A DNA stretch of 46,878 nucleotides. It comes from JBFWUW01 sp050247075 (lineage in GTDB: Bacteria > Planctomycetota > Planctomycetia > Pirellulales > JBFWUW01). The stretch lies in assembly GCA_050247075.1 (NCBI GenBank), contig JBFWUW010000057.1, positions 1 to 46,878 on the forward strand, in the 5' to 3' direction. A model generated the notes under the pieces. It saw only the letters and a program-made list of their open reading frames with translations. It had not been told where the DNA came from and ran no database searches. Below are positions 1 to 8,524 of this stretch, one piece after another (position 1 is the stretch's first letter; each line of letters opens with the position of its first letter). A program made the translations under genes and the position numbers.

Positions 1-316
1 GCACGTGTCTCCACGAGGAATTTCTGCGTCTCACCGCTCCCACGCCGCCCGCTCCAAAAATCCGCTCCCTCCTCAAACGCCTCACCGCCCTGGTGGTATA
101 ACACTGAAAGTTTTCGGAAAGTGCAGCCTCCAGGATGGAACGCCGATTGTCGCCGTCGGAGACGGCCCCTACAGCCAAGAAATCACGCCAAATTCATCGG
201 TGGTTCATCTTGGCAATGGTTAGATAAATGGGTTTGTCGTGGCCGCACACCACGGGGGATGTCCCTCCGTGATCGATCGGCGCGGTCTGGCTGAATCTCA
301 TTCGGGAGCAAGTACC
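1..316. other. Left-edge stretch without a supported gene
   Basis: I see no convincing coding region here. A 72-codon reading frame exists at the left edge but its composition is unremarkable and it has no ribosome binding site. A TATAAC hexamer near 94-99 could be a -10 element for the small secreted protein that starts at 317, but no good -35 accompanies it. A short GC-rich hairpin lies around 239-266. Confidence 0.4.
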
Positions 317-697
317 ATGAAACGGTTGACTGGCGTGTTGGTCGTGGCCGCGGTGTTGAATCTGGCCCAGCAGGCGTTTGCCGCGGAAAACCCGGCGGGG
401 ACCTGGAAGTGGACCATGACATTTAACAACCGCACCCGCGAGGCTTCGCTGACGCTCAAGCTGGACGGCGACAAGCTGACCGGCAGCATGCCCGGCCGCA
501 ATAACACCGAACGCGCCATCGAGAATGCCACGTTTAGCAACGATGAAGTCAAGTTCGATATTGTCCGCGAGCGTAACGGCCAGAAATTCACGCAAACCTA
601 CAAAGGCAAGGTCAGCGGCGACACCATCAAGGGAACGATTGAATTCCAGCGCGACGGCCTACAGTCGCGTCCGTGGGAAGCAACACGCGCACCGTAG
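317..697 (+). CDS. Small secreted protein of unknown function
   Basis: The product is 126 residues. It opens with an Sec-type signal peptide: MKRL, a hydrophobic core (TGVLVVAAVLNLA) and an AFA-A cleavage site near residue 22. The mature part is short, rich in beta-forming residues and charged, with GTWKW near its start and a repeated pattern of strand-forming segments (LTLKLDGDKLTG, KVSGDTIKGTIEF). This resembles small lipocalin-like or beta-barrel secreted proteins common in planctomycetes. The frame stays open upstream to 239, but the ATG at 317 begins directly at the signal peptide and is preferred. I do not recognise a named family or catalytic residues. It stands alone, followed by the DUF4838 gene on the same strand after about 230 bases. 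Confidence 0.7.
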   Translation: MKRLTGVLVVAAVLNLAQQAFAAENPAGTWKWTMTFNNRTREASLTLKLDGDKLTGSMPGRNNTERAIENATFSNDEVKFDIVRERNGQKFTQTYKGKVSGDTIKGTIEFQRDGLQSRPWEATRAP

Positions 698-924
698 CGA
701 GGTACGTGGACAATGCTCACGACTGCATGGCGGAAACGCCGGCCCAAGCCGTTCCCACGCATGCGGCAATTCCGCGCAATATTAAGGCAACAACTGGCCG
801 CATCCGTGGTCACGCCTTTTACTTGATGCCCTGCTGCTCCGGCCCCTCTGCCTTGACTGGCTTTACCGAGGCCAGGTGCTGGCTTATGCTGCTGGCATAC
901 GAGTATTTGCGTTTGGAACCAACC

Positions 925-3273
925 ATGAGGCTGTTCATGCGTACGCGGATTTCAACGGTTTGTCTGGCGGTGGTGGGGATGTGGCTGGCGGGTGGGGCGG
1001 TGGCGGTGGCCGATGTGACCATCATTCAAGATGGCCAGCCGCGGGCGACGATTTATGTCGCGGCCGATGTGCTTTCGACCGAGGACCAAAATCTGGCCGC
1101 GCTGAAGAACCCGGCCCGCGAGGCCGAGGAAAATCGCGTGCGGTTGCGGGCCAGCGTGCTCGATCTGGCCAAATACCTGGAGAAAATGTCGGGGGCCAAG
1201 GTGGAAGTGGCCGCCGGCCCGCCGCCCGCCGACGCCAAGACGATCCCGATTCTCGTCGGCTCGCTGGCCGAGGCCGCTTACGGGCCGCCGGGCAAAAAGT
1301 ACACCTACCGGCAAGGCTTTCGCATTGTCGTGGGCGAAAAAGGGATCGGCCTGATTGGCGAGTCGAACCTGGCGGTCAGCTATGCCGTGTACGAACTGCT
1401 GGACGAACTCGGCTGCCGCTGGTTCATGCCCAGCGAACAGGGCGAAGTCATTCCCACGCTGAAGACGGTAGCCTTCAAAGAGCGTGATGTCTCGCTCACG
1501 CCCGGCACCATTTACCGCGGGTTATGGTATGCCGACGATGATTACAAACGCCGTAACCGCACCGGCGGGTTGCTGCTGTCGGCCGGGCATGCCTTGGAGT
1601 TTTACATCACCAAGGAACAGCGCGAGGAACACCCGGAGTGGAAGGCCGAGATTGGCGGCAAGCCCGACCCCGTGCGGCTGCGCTGGAGCCATCCCGGCGT
1701 GGCCCAGGCGATTGCCGACAAGATCATCGCCGGCCAAGAGGCCAGCCCCGTGCCGTCGTGGTCCCTCTCGCCCGAGGATGGCATGTCGTTCGACGAATCG
1801 GCCGAGGACCGGGCGCTCGACGCGGGCGATTTCGACAAGACCAACGGGGTGGTGGCCATCGCCGACCGGCTATGCGTGCTGGATAACCGCATCGCCGAGC
1901 GCGTCACCGCCAAGTATCCCGACATCTTGTTTGGCATGTTGGCCTACTCCAACTACATCCGCCCGCCCGTCCGCGAACAATTGCACCCCAGTATCATCCC
2001 GCAGTTGGCGCCGATCGCCTACAACCGCTACCACCCCATTACCGACGACAACGTCCCCGGCGTGGAAGACTACCGCCTGATGGTGGAGGGCTGGGGCAAG
2101 GCATCGCGGTCGGGCATGACCAGCATTTACTTCTATGCTTTCAACCTGGCCGAGGTCGCCGCTCCCTTCCCCATGATTAAGAAGTGGAGCGTCGATATTC
2201 CGGTGGTCATGCAAAACGGCTGCAAGTTTTGGCAGCCAGAGACCATGCCCAACTTTGAGACTTCGATGCATGGCCTGTGGCTGGGGCTGCGGATGGCTTG
2301 GGATCCGACCCAAAAGCCAGCCGATATCATCGACGAGATCAACACCAAATTCTACGGCCATGCCGGCCCGCAAATGGCCGCCTATTGGGACCATATCGAC
2401 CGTATTTGGACCGATGTGCCGGAGTATTCCGGCAGCGGTTTTTACTACATGCAGCGCTGGACGCCCGAGGCCTTGGCCACGGCCCGCCGGCTGATGAACG
2501 AAGGCCTTTCGGCGGCCCAGACGGCGGAGGAAAAATTTCGCGTGGGTCTGGCCAACGAGTCGCTGCTGCAACAAGAGTTGTTCATGAAGATGCGCCGCGA
2601 CCTGGCCGAGGGCCGCTACGAGCATCTGGCCCAGGAAGCCGCCCAATGGCAAGACAAGCATGTCGAACTGGGGGAAACGTACAAGGCCCAGTCGTGCTTT
2701 TCCAACGCCGGCTGGACGCCGCTGACCGTGGCCGGTTTGTACTTCAAGGCGTTCTATCGGGCGACGTATGAAGACGCCGCCCGCGTGGCCGCCAACTACA
2801 AGGTCGTCACTCCGCCGATGCGCAGTTGGAAGATCAAGGATGACCAGGAAAAGCAGGGCGAAGCGGCCGGATTCGCCAAGATCGACTTTGACGATGCATC
2901 GTGGAAACAGGCCGACCCCTGCACCGATTCTTGGTCGGCGCTGGGCTACCACGACTATTTTGGTTCGATGTGGTACCGCACCCAGGTTAAATTGCCAGCG
3001 GCCCCCGCCGGCAAGAAGTCTTACCTGTGGATCGGCAGCACCGACGGCAGCGTCAAGGTGTTCGTCAATGGCCAGCACATTCCCTACGTCAACGAAAAGG
3101 GGGAATCATCGCCCGACTTCAACGGCTACTGCCAGCCGATCTCGTTGGATATCACCAGTGCCCTGCGGCCCGACGGCAACAACCAGATCAGCCTGTTTTG
3201 CACGCGGACGTTTTTTAACGAACTGGGAACCGGCGGGCTGCTGAGCCAGACATTGGTTTATCAGGACAAGTAA
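925..3273 (+). CDS. Secreted DUF4838 glycoside-hydrolase-like protein
   Basis: The product is 782 residues. The chosen ATG gives an N-terminal signal peptide (MRLFMRTR, hydrophobic core, AVAVADV cleavage region); the frame is open further upstream to 673 but that part lacks protein character. Residues about 30-180 resemble the small N-terminal alpha/beta domain of GH67 alpha-glucuronidases (LPXTG-like YAVYELLDELGCRWFMP segment). The middle, about 190-610, matches DUF4838, which is thought to be a TIM-barrel glycoside-hydrolase-like domain. It is rich in Trp and acidic residues (YFYAFNLAEVA, QNGCKFWQPE, FYGHAGPQMAAYWDHI). The last 130 residues look like a beta-sandwich carbohydrate-binding module (DDASWKQAD, MWYRTQV, VFVNGQHI). 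The likely role is breakdown of acidic polysaccharide outside the cytoplasm. The substrate cannot be read from the sequence. Confidence 0.88.
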   Translation: MRLFMRTRISTVCLAVVGMWLAGGAVAVADVTIIQDGQPRATIYVAADVLSTEDQNLAALKNPAREAEENRVRLRASVLDLAKYLEKMSGAKVEVAAGPPPADAKTIPILVGSLAEAAYGPPGKKYTYRQGFRIVVGEKGIGLIGESNLAVSYAVYELLDELGCRWFMPSEQGEVIPTLKTVAFKERDVSLTPGTIYRGLWYADDDYKRRNRTGGLLLSAGHALEFYITKEQREEHPEWKAEIGGKPDPVRLRWSHPGVAQAIADKIIAGQEASPVPSWSLSPEDGMSFDESAEDRALDAGDFDKTNGVVAIADRLCVLDNRIAERVTAKYPDILFGMLAYSNYIRPPVREQLHPSIIPQLAPIAYNRYHPITDDNVPGVEDYRLMVEGWGKASRSGMTSIYFYAFNLAEVAAPFPMIKKWSVDIPVVMQNGCKFWQPETMPNFETSMHGLWLGLRMAWDPTQKPADIIDEINTKFYGHAGPQMAAYWDHIDRIWTDVPEYSGSGFYYMQRWTPEALATARRLMNEGLSAAQTAEEKFRVGLANESLLQQELFMKMRRDLAEGRYEHLAQEAAQWQDKHVELGETYKAQSCFSNAGWTPLTVAGLYFKAFYRATYEDAARVAANYKVVTPPMRSWKIKDDQEKQGEAAGFAKIDFDDASWKQADPCTDSWSALGYHDYFGSMWYRTQVKLPAAPAGKKSYLWIGSTDGSVKVFVNGQHIPYVNEKGESSPDFNGYCQPISLDITSALRPDGNNQISLFCTRTFFNELGTGGLLSQTLVYQDK

Positions 3274-3294
3274 CGCGAGCGGCCTTGGGAATAG

Positions 3295-3322
3295 CTGTCA
3301 GCGGAGAAGCCATCAGCCGTCA
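3295..3322. repeat. Dispersed repeat, CATCAGC family, single-arm copy
   Basis: This copy reads GCTGTCAGCGGAGAAGCC followed by ATCAGCC. The words GTCAGCGGAGAAGC and AGCCATCAGCC recur in the longer palindromic copies at 6252-6289 and 21105-21176. It fills the space between two convergent genes. Confidence 0.7.
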
Positions 3323-3330
3323 ACTTGCGG

Positions 3331-4587
3331 CTACGTCGCGCCCGCTAGCCGGGTGTTGCTGGCCTTGGTACGGGCCTTGCTGGGGACGTTCATGAAGTGC
3401 CGTTCCACGTTGTTGTAGAACAGCCAGGCGACGGGCAGGCTGATCGCCAGGCTGGCCGGCATGCCGATGAACAGCACCGCCGAATCGCTTCCCAGGCCGG
3501 TCAGCGAAAACAGGCAAGCCATTACGACCACAATCGGGAAGTGTGTCAGGTAGATGCTGTACGAAATCCGTCCGCACCAGGCCAGGGGCTGCAAGGGGCG
3601 AAAGTCGGCAATGGCCCGGTCGAAACGCCGGCCGAGCATGAGTGCCATGGCGAACAGGCAAGACGCCACCAGGTATTCATCGAGGTGCCGCTGATGGTAG
3701 CTCGTCTGGCTCTGCCGGTCGCAAACGGCGTACACGGCCCCCGCGGCAAACAGGGCCAGGGTGGCCCACCGCAATTGGCGGCTGGCGTAGTGCAGTCCGT
3801 GATAGACAAATATGCCCGCGGCAAACAGCAGCCAGTGGCCATCGCAAAAAAAGCCCCAGGCATCCCAACCGTTGGCCCTTCCGACATGCCGCACGCATAG
3901 CGTCAATACCGACAGTACCACGGCCGCCAAAAAGAACCGCCTGGCCGCCAGAAACAGCATCAACCCGGCCAGCGCGTAAAACTGTTCCTCGTAGCACAAG
4001 GTCCAGGTGTTGCTCATCAAGTAATTAGGGGCCGAAGCTCCGGAAAGCCGCGGCATCCAGGCTTCCGCCGCCAGAAAGTTGCCCAGCCAATGCCAGGCGG
4101 TGAACTCGGTTGGATGGGCCAACTGCGTGCAACGCGCAAATAAGACCGGGTTCAAGCCCGCCACCAGGCAAAACATCACCGCCAGTGCCAAGGCCGCCCA
4201 AAACGGCGGATAGATGCGGCGAATGCGGCGGCGGAAGTAATCCCGCAGCGAGTGCGGCTTACGGCGCAGTCCGTCCACGCTGGCGGCAATACAATAGCCG
4301 CTGATCACGAAGAAGAACGGCACGCCCACCCACAAGAATCCCGCCAGTCGGATGCCGATCGATCCCAGGCTCCAGGTGGCCGTGTCGTGGACGCGAAACG
4401 CATGTTCGGCATAAAACGCCGAGTGATAAAACAGCAGTGCCAGGCAAGCGAATCCCCGCCAGATATCGAACGAGGCATAACGCGCGTTGTCGGGACGAGG
4501 AGGCAGCGGGGCCGGTTGTGAAACTGCCACGGCAGGAGCCGCCGATGCTGGCGCATTGTCGTCTGTGGAATGGGGAAGTATCGCCAT
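3331..4587 (-). CDS. Membrane acyltransferase, acyltransferase-3 (OafA/YrhL) family
   Basis: The product is 418 residues with about ten predicted membrane segments, the usual size for acyltransferase-3 proteins. After a Pro/Ala-rich cytoplasmic leader it shows the family start (SFDIWRGFACLALLFYHSAF, with the conserved His), then GVPFFFVISGYCIA, then RRRIRRIYPPFW. This Arg-rich loop followed by YP is a hallmark. A later CYEEQFY segment matches the conserved E-x-x-F/Y motif. Such enzymes move acetyl or other acyl groups across or at the cytoplasmic membrane onto polysaccharide, lipid or glycan acceptors. The acceptor is unknown here and no sugar genes lie next to it. It converges on the DUF4838 gene with a repeat between the two stops. 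Confidence 0.9.
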   Translation of the reverse strand: MAILPHSTDDNAPASAAPAVAVSQPAPLPPRPDNARYASFDIWRGFACLALLFYHSAFYAEHAFRVHDTATWSLGSIGIRLAGFLWVGVPFFFVISGYCIAASVDGLRRKPHSLRDYFRRRIRRIYPPFWAALALAVMFCLVAGLNPVLFARCTQLAHPTEFTAWHWLGNFLAAEAWMPRLSGASAPNYLMSNTWTLCYEEQFYALAGLMLFLAARRFFLAAVVLSVLTLCVRHVGRANGWDAWGFFCDGHWLLFAAGIFVYHGLHYASRQLRWATLALFAAGAVYAVCDRQSQTSYHQRHLDEYLVASCLFAMALMLGRRFDRAIADFRPLQPLAWCGRISYSIYLTHFPIVVVMACLFSLTGLGSDSAVLFIGMPASLAISLPVAWLFYNNVERHFMNVPSKARTKASNTRLAGAT

Positions 4588-4892
4588 AAACGGCTATCCG
4601 GTCTACTTCGGACCTAAAGCTCTTGCCTGGAACGGCAGCGAACGAAGTACGATTCAGCGACTCTGTTTTTCATGGGGTGGCGAATCACGCCAGCGCTGCC
4701 ATGCGGAACCAAAAACCACCCGAACTCTCGTACTAAAAGAGTAGCTCGAAATATCCATTCGCTGGCATCAGATTCAGCCAGGCCGATTTTTCCGGTCGTG
4801 CCGAACGAGCCGCATTCAAAGAGCATGTAGAAGACGACTCCAGCGCCGATGGCCGCGCGGTTCGCCGTTTTGGTCGGCGATGGAATCGCCTC
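4588..4892. other. Intergenic region upstream of the acyltransferase
   Basis: No gene is supported. The right end, 4874-4896, is a dispersed repeat copy that overlaps the stop codon of the next minus-strand gene. The rest should hold the promoter of the acyltransferase, but I see no strong -35/-10 pair. Confidence 0.45.
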
Positions 4893-4896
4893 CTAC
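4874..4896. repeat. Dispersed GTAGGAGGCG repeat, copy 1
   Basis: The element contains GGCGATGGAATCGCCTCC and ends CTAC. A second copy at 42618-42640 matches it at 20 of 23 positions. Read on the minus strand it begins GTAGGAGGCG, and its TAG is the stop codon of the upstream minus-strand gene (4893-4895). Confidence 0.7.
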
Positions 4897-6050
4897 TCGG
4901 CAATTCGGCCCAGCCCGCGTTGGGCCGAGGCCTCGGCCTGGCGCCAGTAGGGCTTGCCTGGCAGGCGTTGCGAGGCGTGCCGCGACAGTTCCAGCACGGC
5001 CCCATGCCGGCCGGCCGCCGTCAACTGCTGGAACCACTGCTGGTGGATCGCCAGATAGTTGGACTGAAACAACTCATGGGCAGGGGCCAGTTCCAGCCCG
5101 GAATCGAGAATGCGGACGGCCAGCTCGTGCTCGTCCGCGGCGGCGGCGGCGAGGGCCCAGTTATTCAGGGAGGCCAGCAAATTGCCCCCCGCTTGCGGGT
5201 TTTGGGGATCCAGCCGCAGGGCTTTGGCGTTGGCGGCCACCGCGCCGGCAAAGGCGTGCTGCTCCAAGGCATCGACGCCCCGATTGTAATACACCAGCGC
5301 CGTCAGGCCGGCCGCGCCAATCTGGCGTCGCGGGCCTTCCCAGCGTTGGCCGGCGGTCTTCTCGCCGGTTTTGGCGGCCAGCCTGGCCCGTTGCACTTTG
5401 GGCTGGTGTTCCAGGGCGAACCACTCGGGGCAGGTCGTTTCGACATCAATCGTGCCTGTCGGCGTCAACACCACGCTAAACACATGGGCCGGGCACTCCA
5501 CGGCGGCAACCTCCAGTCCCAGCCTTTCGGCCAAGGCATTGAACAGCACGGTGGAATTCACGCAATTATAGGTCCCTTCGTCTAGTGCCCGCCGCACATC
5601 GCTGCAAGTCAGCTCGTAGGCGCCGGTAAAAACCCGCTCGTGCAGAAAGGCCAAAATGGCCGCAGCGCGGTCGCGGTGGGAGTCGTGCGGTTGGAAGGTG
5701 CGGCTAAGTTCGCCGGTCCACTGGCGAAGGCGGCGTTCGGCCGATTGAATCACATGCGCGTCGGCCCCTCCGGCGATCAAAGTCGCGGCTAGCAGCGAGT
5801 GCCGGTCGAGTTGGCCATCGATGGCATCCTCCAGCAATGCGGCCTCCGCGGCATTGTCCGGGCGCGTCAATTGGTCCCACGTCAGCCGAGGCTCGGCCGA
5901 AGCACGCCAGGCCGCGGCCAATGGCGCGGGCCGGGCCGCCAGTTCCACCCCGGCGGTATCGGCAGCCAGGCAATCAGGCCCCCGTTCCAGCCCAGGAATC
6001 AGCAGGCAGCAGAGGCAGGCAATCCCGGAAAATCGCGGCATGGAAGTCAA
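4893..6050 (-). CDS. Secreted transglutaminase-like / TPR protein
   Basis: The product is 385 residues with a hydrophobic N-terminal signal (FSGIACLCCLLIPGL). The central part, residues about 120-190, fits the transglutaminase-like superfamily: a Cys in GTYNCVNSTVLFNALAERLG, a His in CPAHVFSVV and an acidic residue in GTIDVETT, in the order and spacing of a Cys-His-Asp triad. The last 150 residues are helical and Ala/Leu-rich with TPR-like pairs (NRGVDALEQHAFAGAVAANA, NNWALAAAAADEHELAVRIL). This may be a peptidase or amidase acting on proteins or cell-wall peptides in the periplasm; the substrate is unknown. Either Met1 or Met4 (MPRF) can start it. The TAG stop lies inside a dispersed repeat. 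Confidence 0.75.
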   Translation of the reverse strand: MTSMPRFSGIACLCCLLIPGLERGPDCLAADTAGVELAARPAPLAAAWRASAEPRLTWDQLTRPDNAAEAALLEDAIDGQLDRHSLLAATLIAGGADAHVIQSAERRLRQWTGELSRTFQPHDSHRDRAAAILAFLHERVFTGAYELTCSDVRRALDEGTYNCVNSTVLFNALAERLGLEVAAVECPAHVFSVVLTPTGTIDVETTCPEWFALEHQPKVQRARLAAKTGEKTAGQRWEGPRRQIGAAGLTALVYYNRGVDALEQHAFAGAVAANAKALRLDPQNPQAGGNLLASLNNWALAAAAADEHELAVRILDSGLELAPAHELFQSNYLAIHQQWFQQLTAAGRHGAVLELSRHASQRLPGKPYWRQAEASAQRGLGRIAE

Positions 6051-6224
6051 ACGGTAAGCAGAGCCGGCATCCAGCCATCAACAACTCGTGGCGGCATCCC
6101 CATTGCCCACGCCCCAAACCCTAGGTGGCAAAACGGCAACATGGGGCGATTCGGAAACGTTTGCCGTTAAGAAAACGGCCAACCAGCGAAAGGATGTGCG
6201 GCTAGTACCGGTTGTGCCGGTTTT

Positions 6225-6250
6225 TTGGTTTTCGGTTTTCGGTGTTCAGG
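6225..6250. repeat. TTCGGTGTTCAG-type dispersed repeat, copy 1
   Basis: A quasi-periodic T-rich run (GGTTTTCGGTTTTCGGTG followed by TTCAGG). The word TTCGGTGTTCAG is shared, on the other strand, with the copy at 24440-24472. Confidence 0.55.
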
Positions 6251-6251
6251 G

Positions 6252-6289
6252 AGAAGCCATCAGCAGCAAGCCAAAAGCTGATGGCTTCT
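6252..6289. repeat. CATCAGC-family inverted repeat
   Basis: Perfect 13-base arms, AGAAGCCATCAGC and GCTGATGGCTTCT, are separated by 12 bases. The element is related to the larger palindrome at 21105-21176. It may act as a bidirectional transcription stop downstream of guaA, but the T-run is short. Confidence 0.75.
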
Positions 6290-6304
6290 TTACTGACCGC
6301 TCTT

Positions 6305-6332
6305 TTCATCCTTCCGCCTTCATCCTTCATCC
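6305..6332. repeat. (GGATGAA)n heptad repeat, copy 1
   Basis: Four consecutive heptads on the minus strand: GGATGAA, GGATGAA, GGCGGAA, GGATGAA. It begins 8 bases after the guaA stop codon. Related arrays lie at 28424-28451, 30880-30907 and 41945-41965. Confidence 0.8.
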
Positions 6333-6340
6333 TTTCCCCT

Positions 6341-7924
6341 CTACTCCCACTCAATCGTGGCGGGGGGTTTGCTGCTGATGTCGTAGGCCACGCGGTTGAC
6401 CCCTTTGACCTCGTTAATGATGCGGGTGGAGATTTTCGCCAGCAGATCGTAGGGGAGGCGGCTCCAATCGGCGGTCATGAAGTCCTCGGAGTCGATGGAG
6501 CGCACCGCGATGGTTTCCTCGTAGGTGCGCGCGTCGCCCATCACCCCCACGCTTTGCACCGGCAGCAGCACGGCGAAAGCCTGCGAGGTCTGGCGGTAGA
6601 GTCCGGCCGATTTGATCTCGTCCACCACAATCATGTCGGCTTCGCGCAGCTTGACCAACCGTTCCTTGGTCACCTCACCCAGGCAGCGCACCGCCAGTCC
6701 AGGTCCGGGGAAGGGGTGCCGCCAGACGATTTCATCGGGCAAGCCCAACTGCGTCCCCAGGCGGCGAACCTCATCCTTGAACAGGTCGCGTAGCGGTTCG
6801 ATCAGTTCAAACTGCAAATTGTCCGGTAGGCCCCCCACGTTGTGATGCAGCTTGATGGTGGCCGCCGGGCCGTCGGGCGATGCGCCGCTCTCTATCACAT
6901 CGGGATACAGCGTGCCTTGCGCCAAGAACCGGGCATCCGCGATCTTGGCCGCCTCGATGGCAAAACAGTCAATAAAACAGTGCCCAATTCGGCGGCGTTT
7001 TTCTTGCGGATCGGTGACGCCCGCCAAGGCGCTGAGAAAGCGGTCTTCCGCCGGAACAACATGCAGATCGGTCTTGAAGTGCGTGCTGAACTCGCGAATC
7101 ACCAGTTTGGCTTCGTCCTGCCTAAGCAGGCCGTTATCGACCAGAATACACGACAGTTGCGGGCCAATCGCCTTGTAGATGAGGGCCGCTACCACGGCGG
7201 AATCAACCCCGCCCGACAGCCCGCAGATAACGCGCGACTGGCCGACGCGGGCTCGGATTCCGGCCACGGCCTCGTCGGCAAAGTCGCCCAGTTTCCAAGC
7301 ACCGCTGGTGCGGCAGACCTGTTGCAAAAAGTTGCCCAGGATTTTCGATCCACCCGGCGTATGCGTGACTTCCGGATGAAACTGCAAGCCATAAATGGGA
7401 AGCGAAACATGCTTGACCGCGGCGATGGGGCAAGTCTTGGTGGCGGCCAGCGGTACGAAGTCCTCCGAAACACGCGAAACCTGGTCGCCGTGGCTCATCC
7501 AGACCTCAGTATCGTCGGGCAGGCCGGCGAACAGGTCGGCGTGCGAGGTTATGCGGCAATGGGCCCGTCCGTACTCTCGGGCTTTGGCGTTCTCAACCTT
7601 GCCCCCCAGTGCCGAACAGGCTATTTGCATGCCATAGCAAATGCCTAGCACGGGTATTCCCAATTTGAAAATGCGCGGGTCGCACTTCGGAGCGCCATCT
7701 TCGTAGACGCTGGCGGGGCCACCCGACAGGATCAGCCCGCGAGGGGCAATTTGCTGCACGCGCTCGGCTGTAATATCGTGGCGGACGATTTCGCAATAGA
7801 CTTGCTGTTCTCGAACGCGGCGGGCAATCAGTTGGGCATATTGCGAGCCAAAGTCCAGCACCAAGACCTTCTCAGAGGCGGCGCGGTGCTCGCCCATATT
7901 AGGCGTGGGGATCGTGATTGCCAT
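6341..7924 (-). CDS. guaA: GMP synthase (glutamine-hydrolysing)
   Basis: The product is 527 residues, the usual full length. It converts XMP, ATP and glutamine to GMP in the cytoplasm. The N-terminal class I glutamine amidotransferase domain has the nucleophile Cys96 in GICYGMQ and the His/Glu pair in LQFHPEVTHT. The ATP pyrophosphatase domain follows, with the PP-loop SGGVDSAVVAAL near residue 240. The C-terminal dimerisation domain ends in the conserved TIEWE. No substitution of a key residue was seen. It is transcribed alone from a probable promoter at 8009-8038, and a terminator hairpin lies between that promoter and the start codon, which suggests attenuation. GGTGAG about 8 bases upstream of the ATG can serve as ribosome binding site. 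Confidence 0.98.
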   Translation of the reverse strand: MAITIPTPNMGEHRAASEKVLVLDFGSQYAQLIARRVREQQVYCEIVRHDITAERVQQIAPRGLILSGGPASVYEDGAPKCDPRIFKLGIPVLGICYGMQIACSALGGKVENAKAREYGRAHCRITSHADLFAGLPDDTEVWMSHGDQVSRVSEDFVPLAATKTCPIAAVKHVSLPIYGLQFHPEVTHTPGGSKILGNFLQQVCRTSGAWKLGDFADEAVAGIRARVGQSRVICGLSGGVDSAVVAALIYKAIGPQLSCILVDNGLLRQDEAKLVIREFSTHFKTDLHVVPAEDRFLSALAGVTDPQEKRRRIGHCFIDCFAIEAAKIADARFLAQGTLYPDVIESGASPDGPAATIKLHHNVGGLPDNLQFELIEPLRDLFKDEVRRLGTQLGLPDEIVWRHPFPGPGLAVRCLGEVTKERLVKLREADMIVVDEIKSAGLYRQTSQAFAVLLPVQSVGVMGDARTYEETIAVRSIDSEDFMTADWSRLPYDLLAKISTRIINEVKGVNRVAYDISSKPPATIEWE

Positions 7925-7970
7925 GAAAAGTTCTCACCGGCCAGGGCCGCAACCGCCATCGCGGGCTGTG

Positions 7971-7999
7971 GAAAAAAAGAACGCCCGTCCGAGACGGGC
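7971..7999 (-). terminator. Intrinsic terminator in the guaA leader
   Basis: On the minus strand a perfect 7-bp hairpin (GCCCGTC, loop TCG, GACGGGC) is followed by GTTC and a run of seven T. It lies about 50 bases before the guaA start and just after the predicted transcription start. As placed, it could stop guaA transcription early or mark the end of a very short leader RNA. Confidence 0.65.
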
Positions 8000-8008
8000 A
8001 TTTGGCGC

Positions 8009-8038
8009 AATATACGAGTGCCGGCGGAGGTTTGCCAG
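8009..8038 (-). promoter_or_regulatory. Probable guaA promoter
   Basis: On the minus strand CTGGCA (8038-8033) and TATATT (8014-8009) are separated by 18 bases, a fair match to a housekeeping-sigma promoter. Transcription would start near 8002, so the leader begins almost directly with the terminator hairpin. Confidence 0.5.
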
Positions 8039-8039
8039 T

Positions 8040-8409
8040 GGCCGACGGCGCGATCCCTCGCGGCCTAGTCAATAACGGGTCCGGGGTAGCCGATGAAGCC
8101 ATCGGGACCGCAAAAGGCCTCGTTTTTGGCACTTTGGCGGTAGGCTGTCGAAAGCAGAGGCTCGTCCGTGCCTGGAGTCGCACGCCGGATCCGGCCTAGG
8201 CCAACCGGTAAATGTGGGTGGTTCAGGCGACCGCGCCTCATTTTTTGGGCCAGGCAGAAAAGATCCGTCAAATCGGAAAAAATTGTCAAGTTAGGAAACG
8301 GGTGGTGCTGCAATTTTCTTGACTTAGGGTTAGATTCTGGTAAATCTAAGCCTTGAACCATATTTTCAATTCCGCAGATTCCGGTAAATATGCCGTTCTG
8401 GCAAGAGAT
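8040..8409. other. Intergenic region between guaA and the DUF1559 gene
   Basis: No gene, tRNA or recognised riboswitch was seen. A TTGACT hexamer at 8319-8324 with TAAATC 16 bases on (8341-8346) is a weaker second promoter candidate for the plus-strand DUF1559 gene. The AT content rises toward 8260-8440. Confidence 0.4.
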
Positions 8410-8437
8410 TTTGCGTTAGGCGTAGATTTGTCATAAT
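8410..8437 (+). promoter_or_regulatory. Probable promoter of the DUF1559 gene
   Basis: TTTGCG (8410-8415) and CATAAT (8432-8437) are separated by 16 bases, about 80 bases upstream of the start codon at 8525. Confidence 0.45.
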
Positions 8438-8524
8438 CGGGCCGCGATTTGTGCGGCATTCATTGGTGATTTGTCCGTTGCCGGTGGTCGGCAAGTTCTT
8501 TTTCTTCGTTATAAGGAGTGTCCC

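Noticed and set aside
5..223. 72-codon open frame at the left edge
   Set aside because: No ribosome binding site, no signal or domain pattern, and the frame is as long as expected by chance at this GC content.
1870..3078. 402-codon minus-strand open frame inside the DUF4838 gene
   Set aside because: It lies opposite a well-supported secreted enzyme and its translation is the typical His/Gly/Val-rich antisense shadow of GC-rich coding DNA.
6305..6332. CRISPR array from the heptad repeats
   Set aside because: Units are seven bases with no spacers; no cas genes are present.
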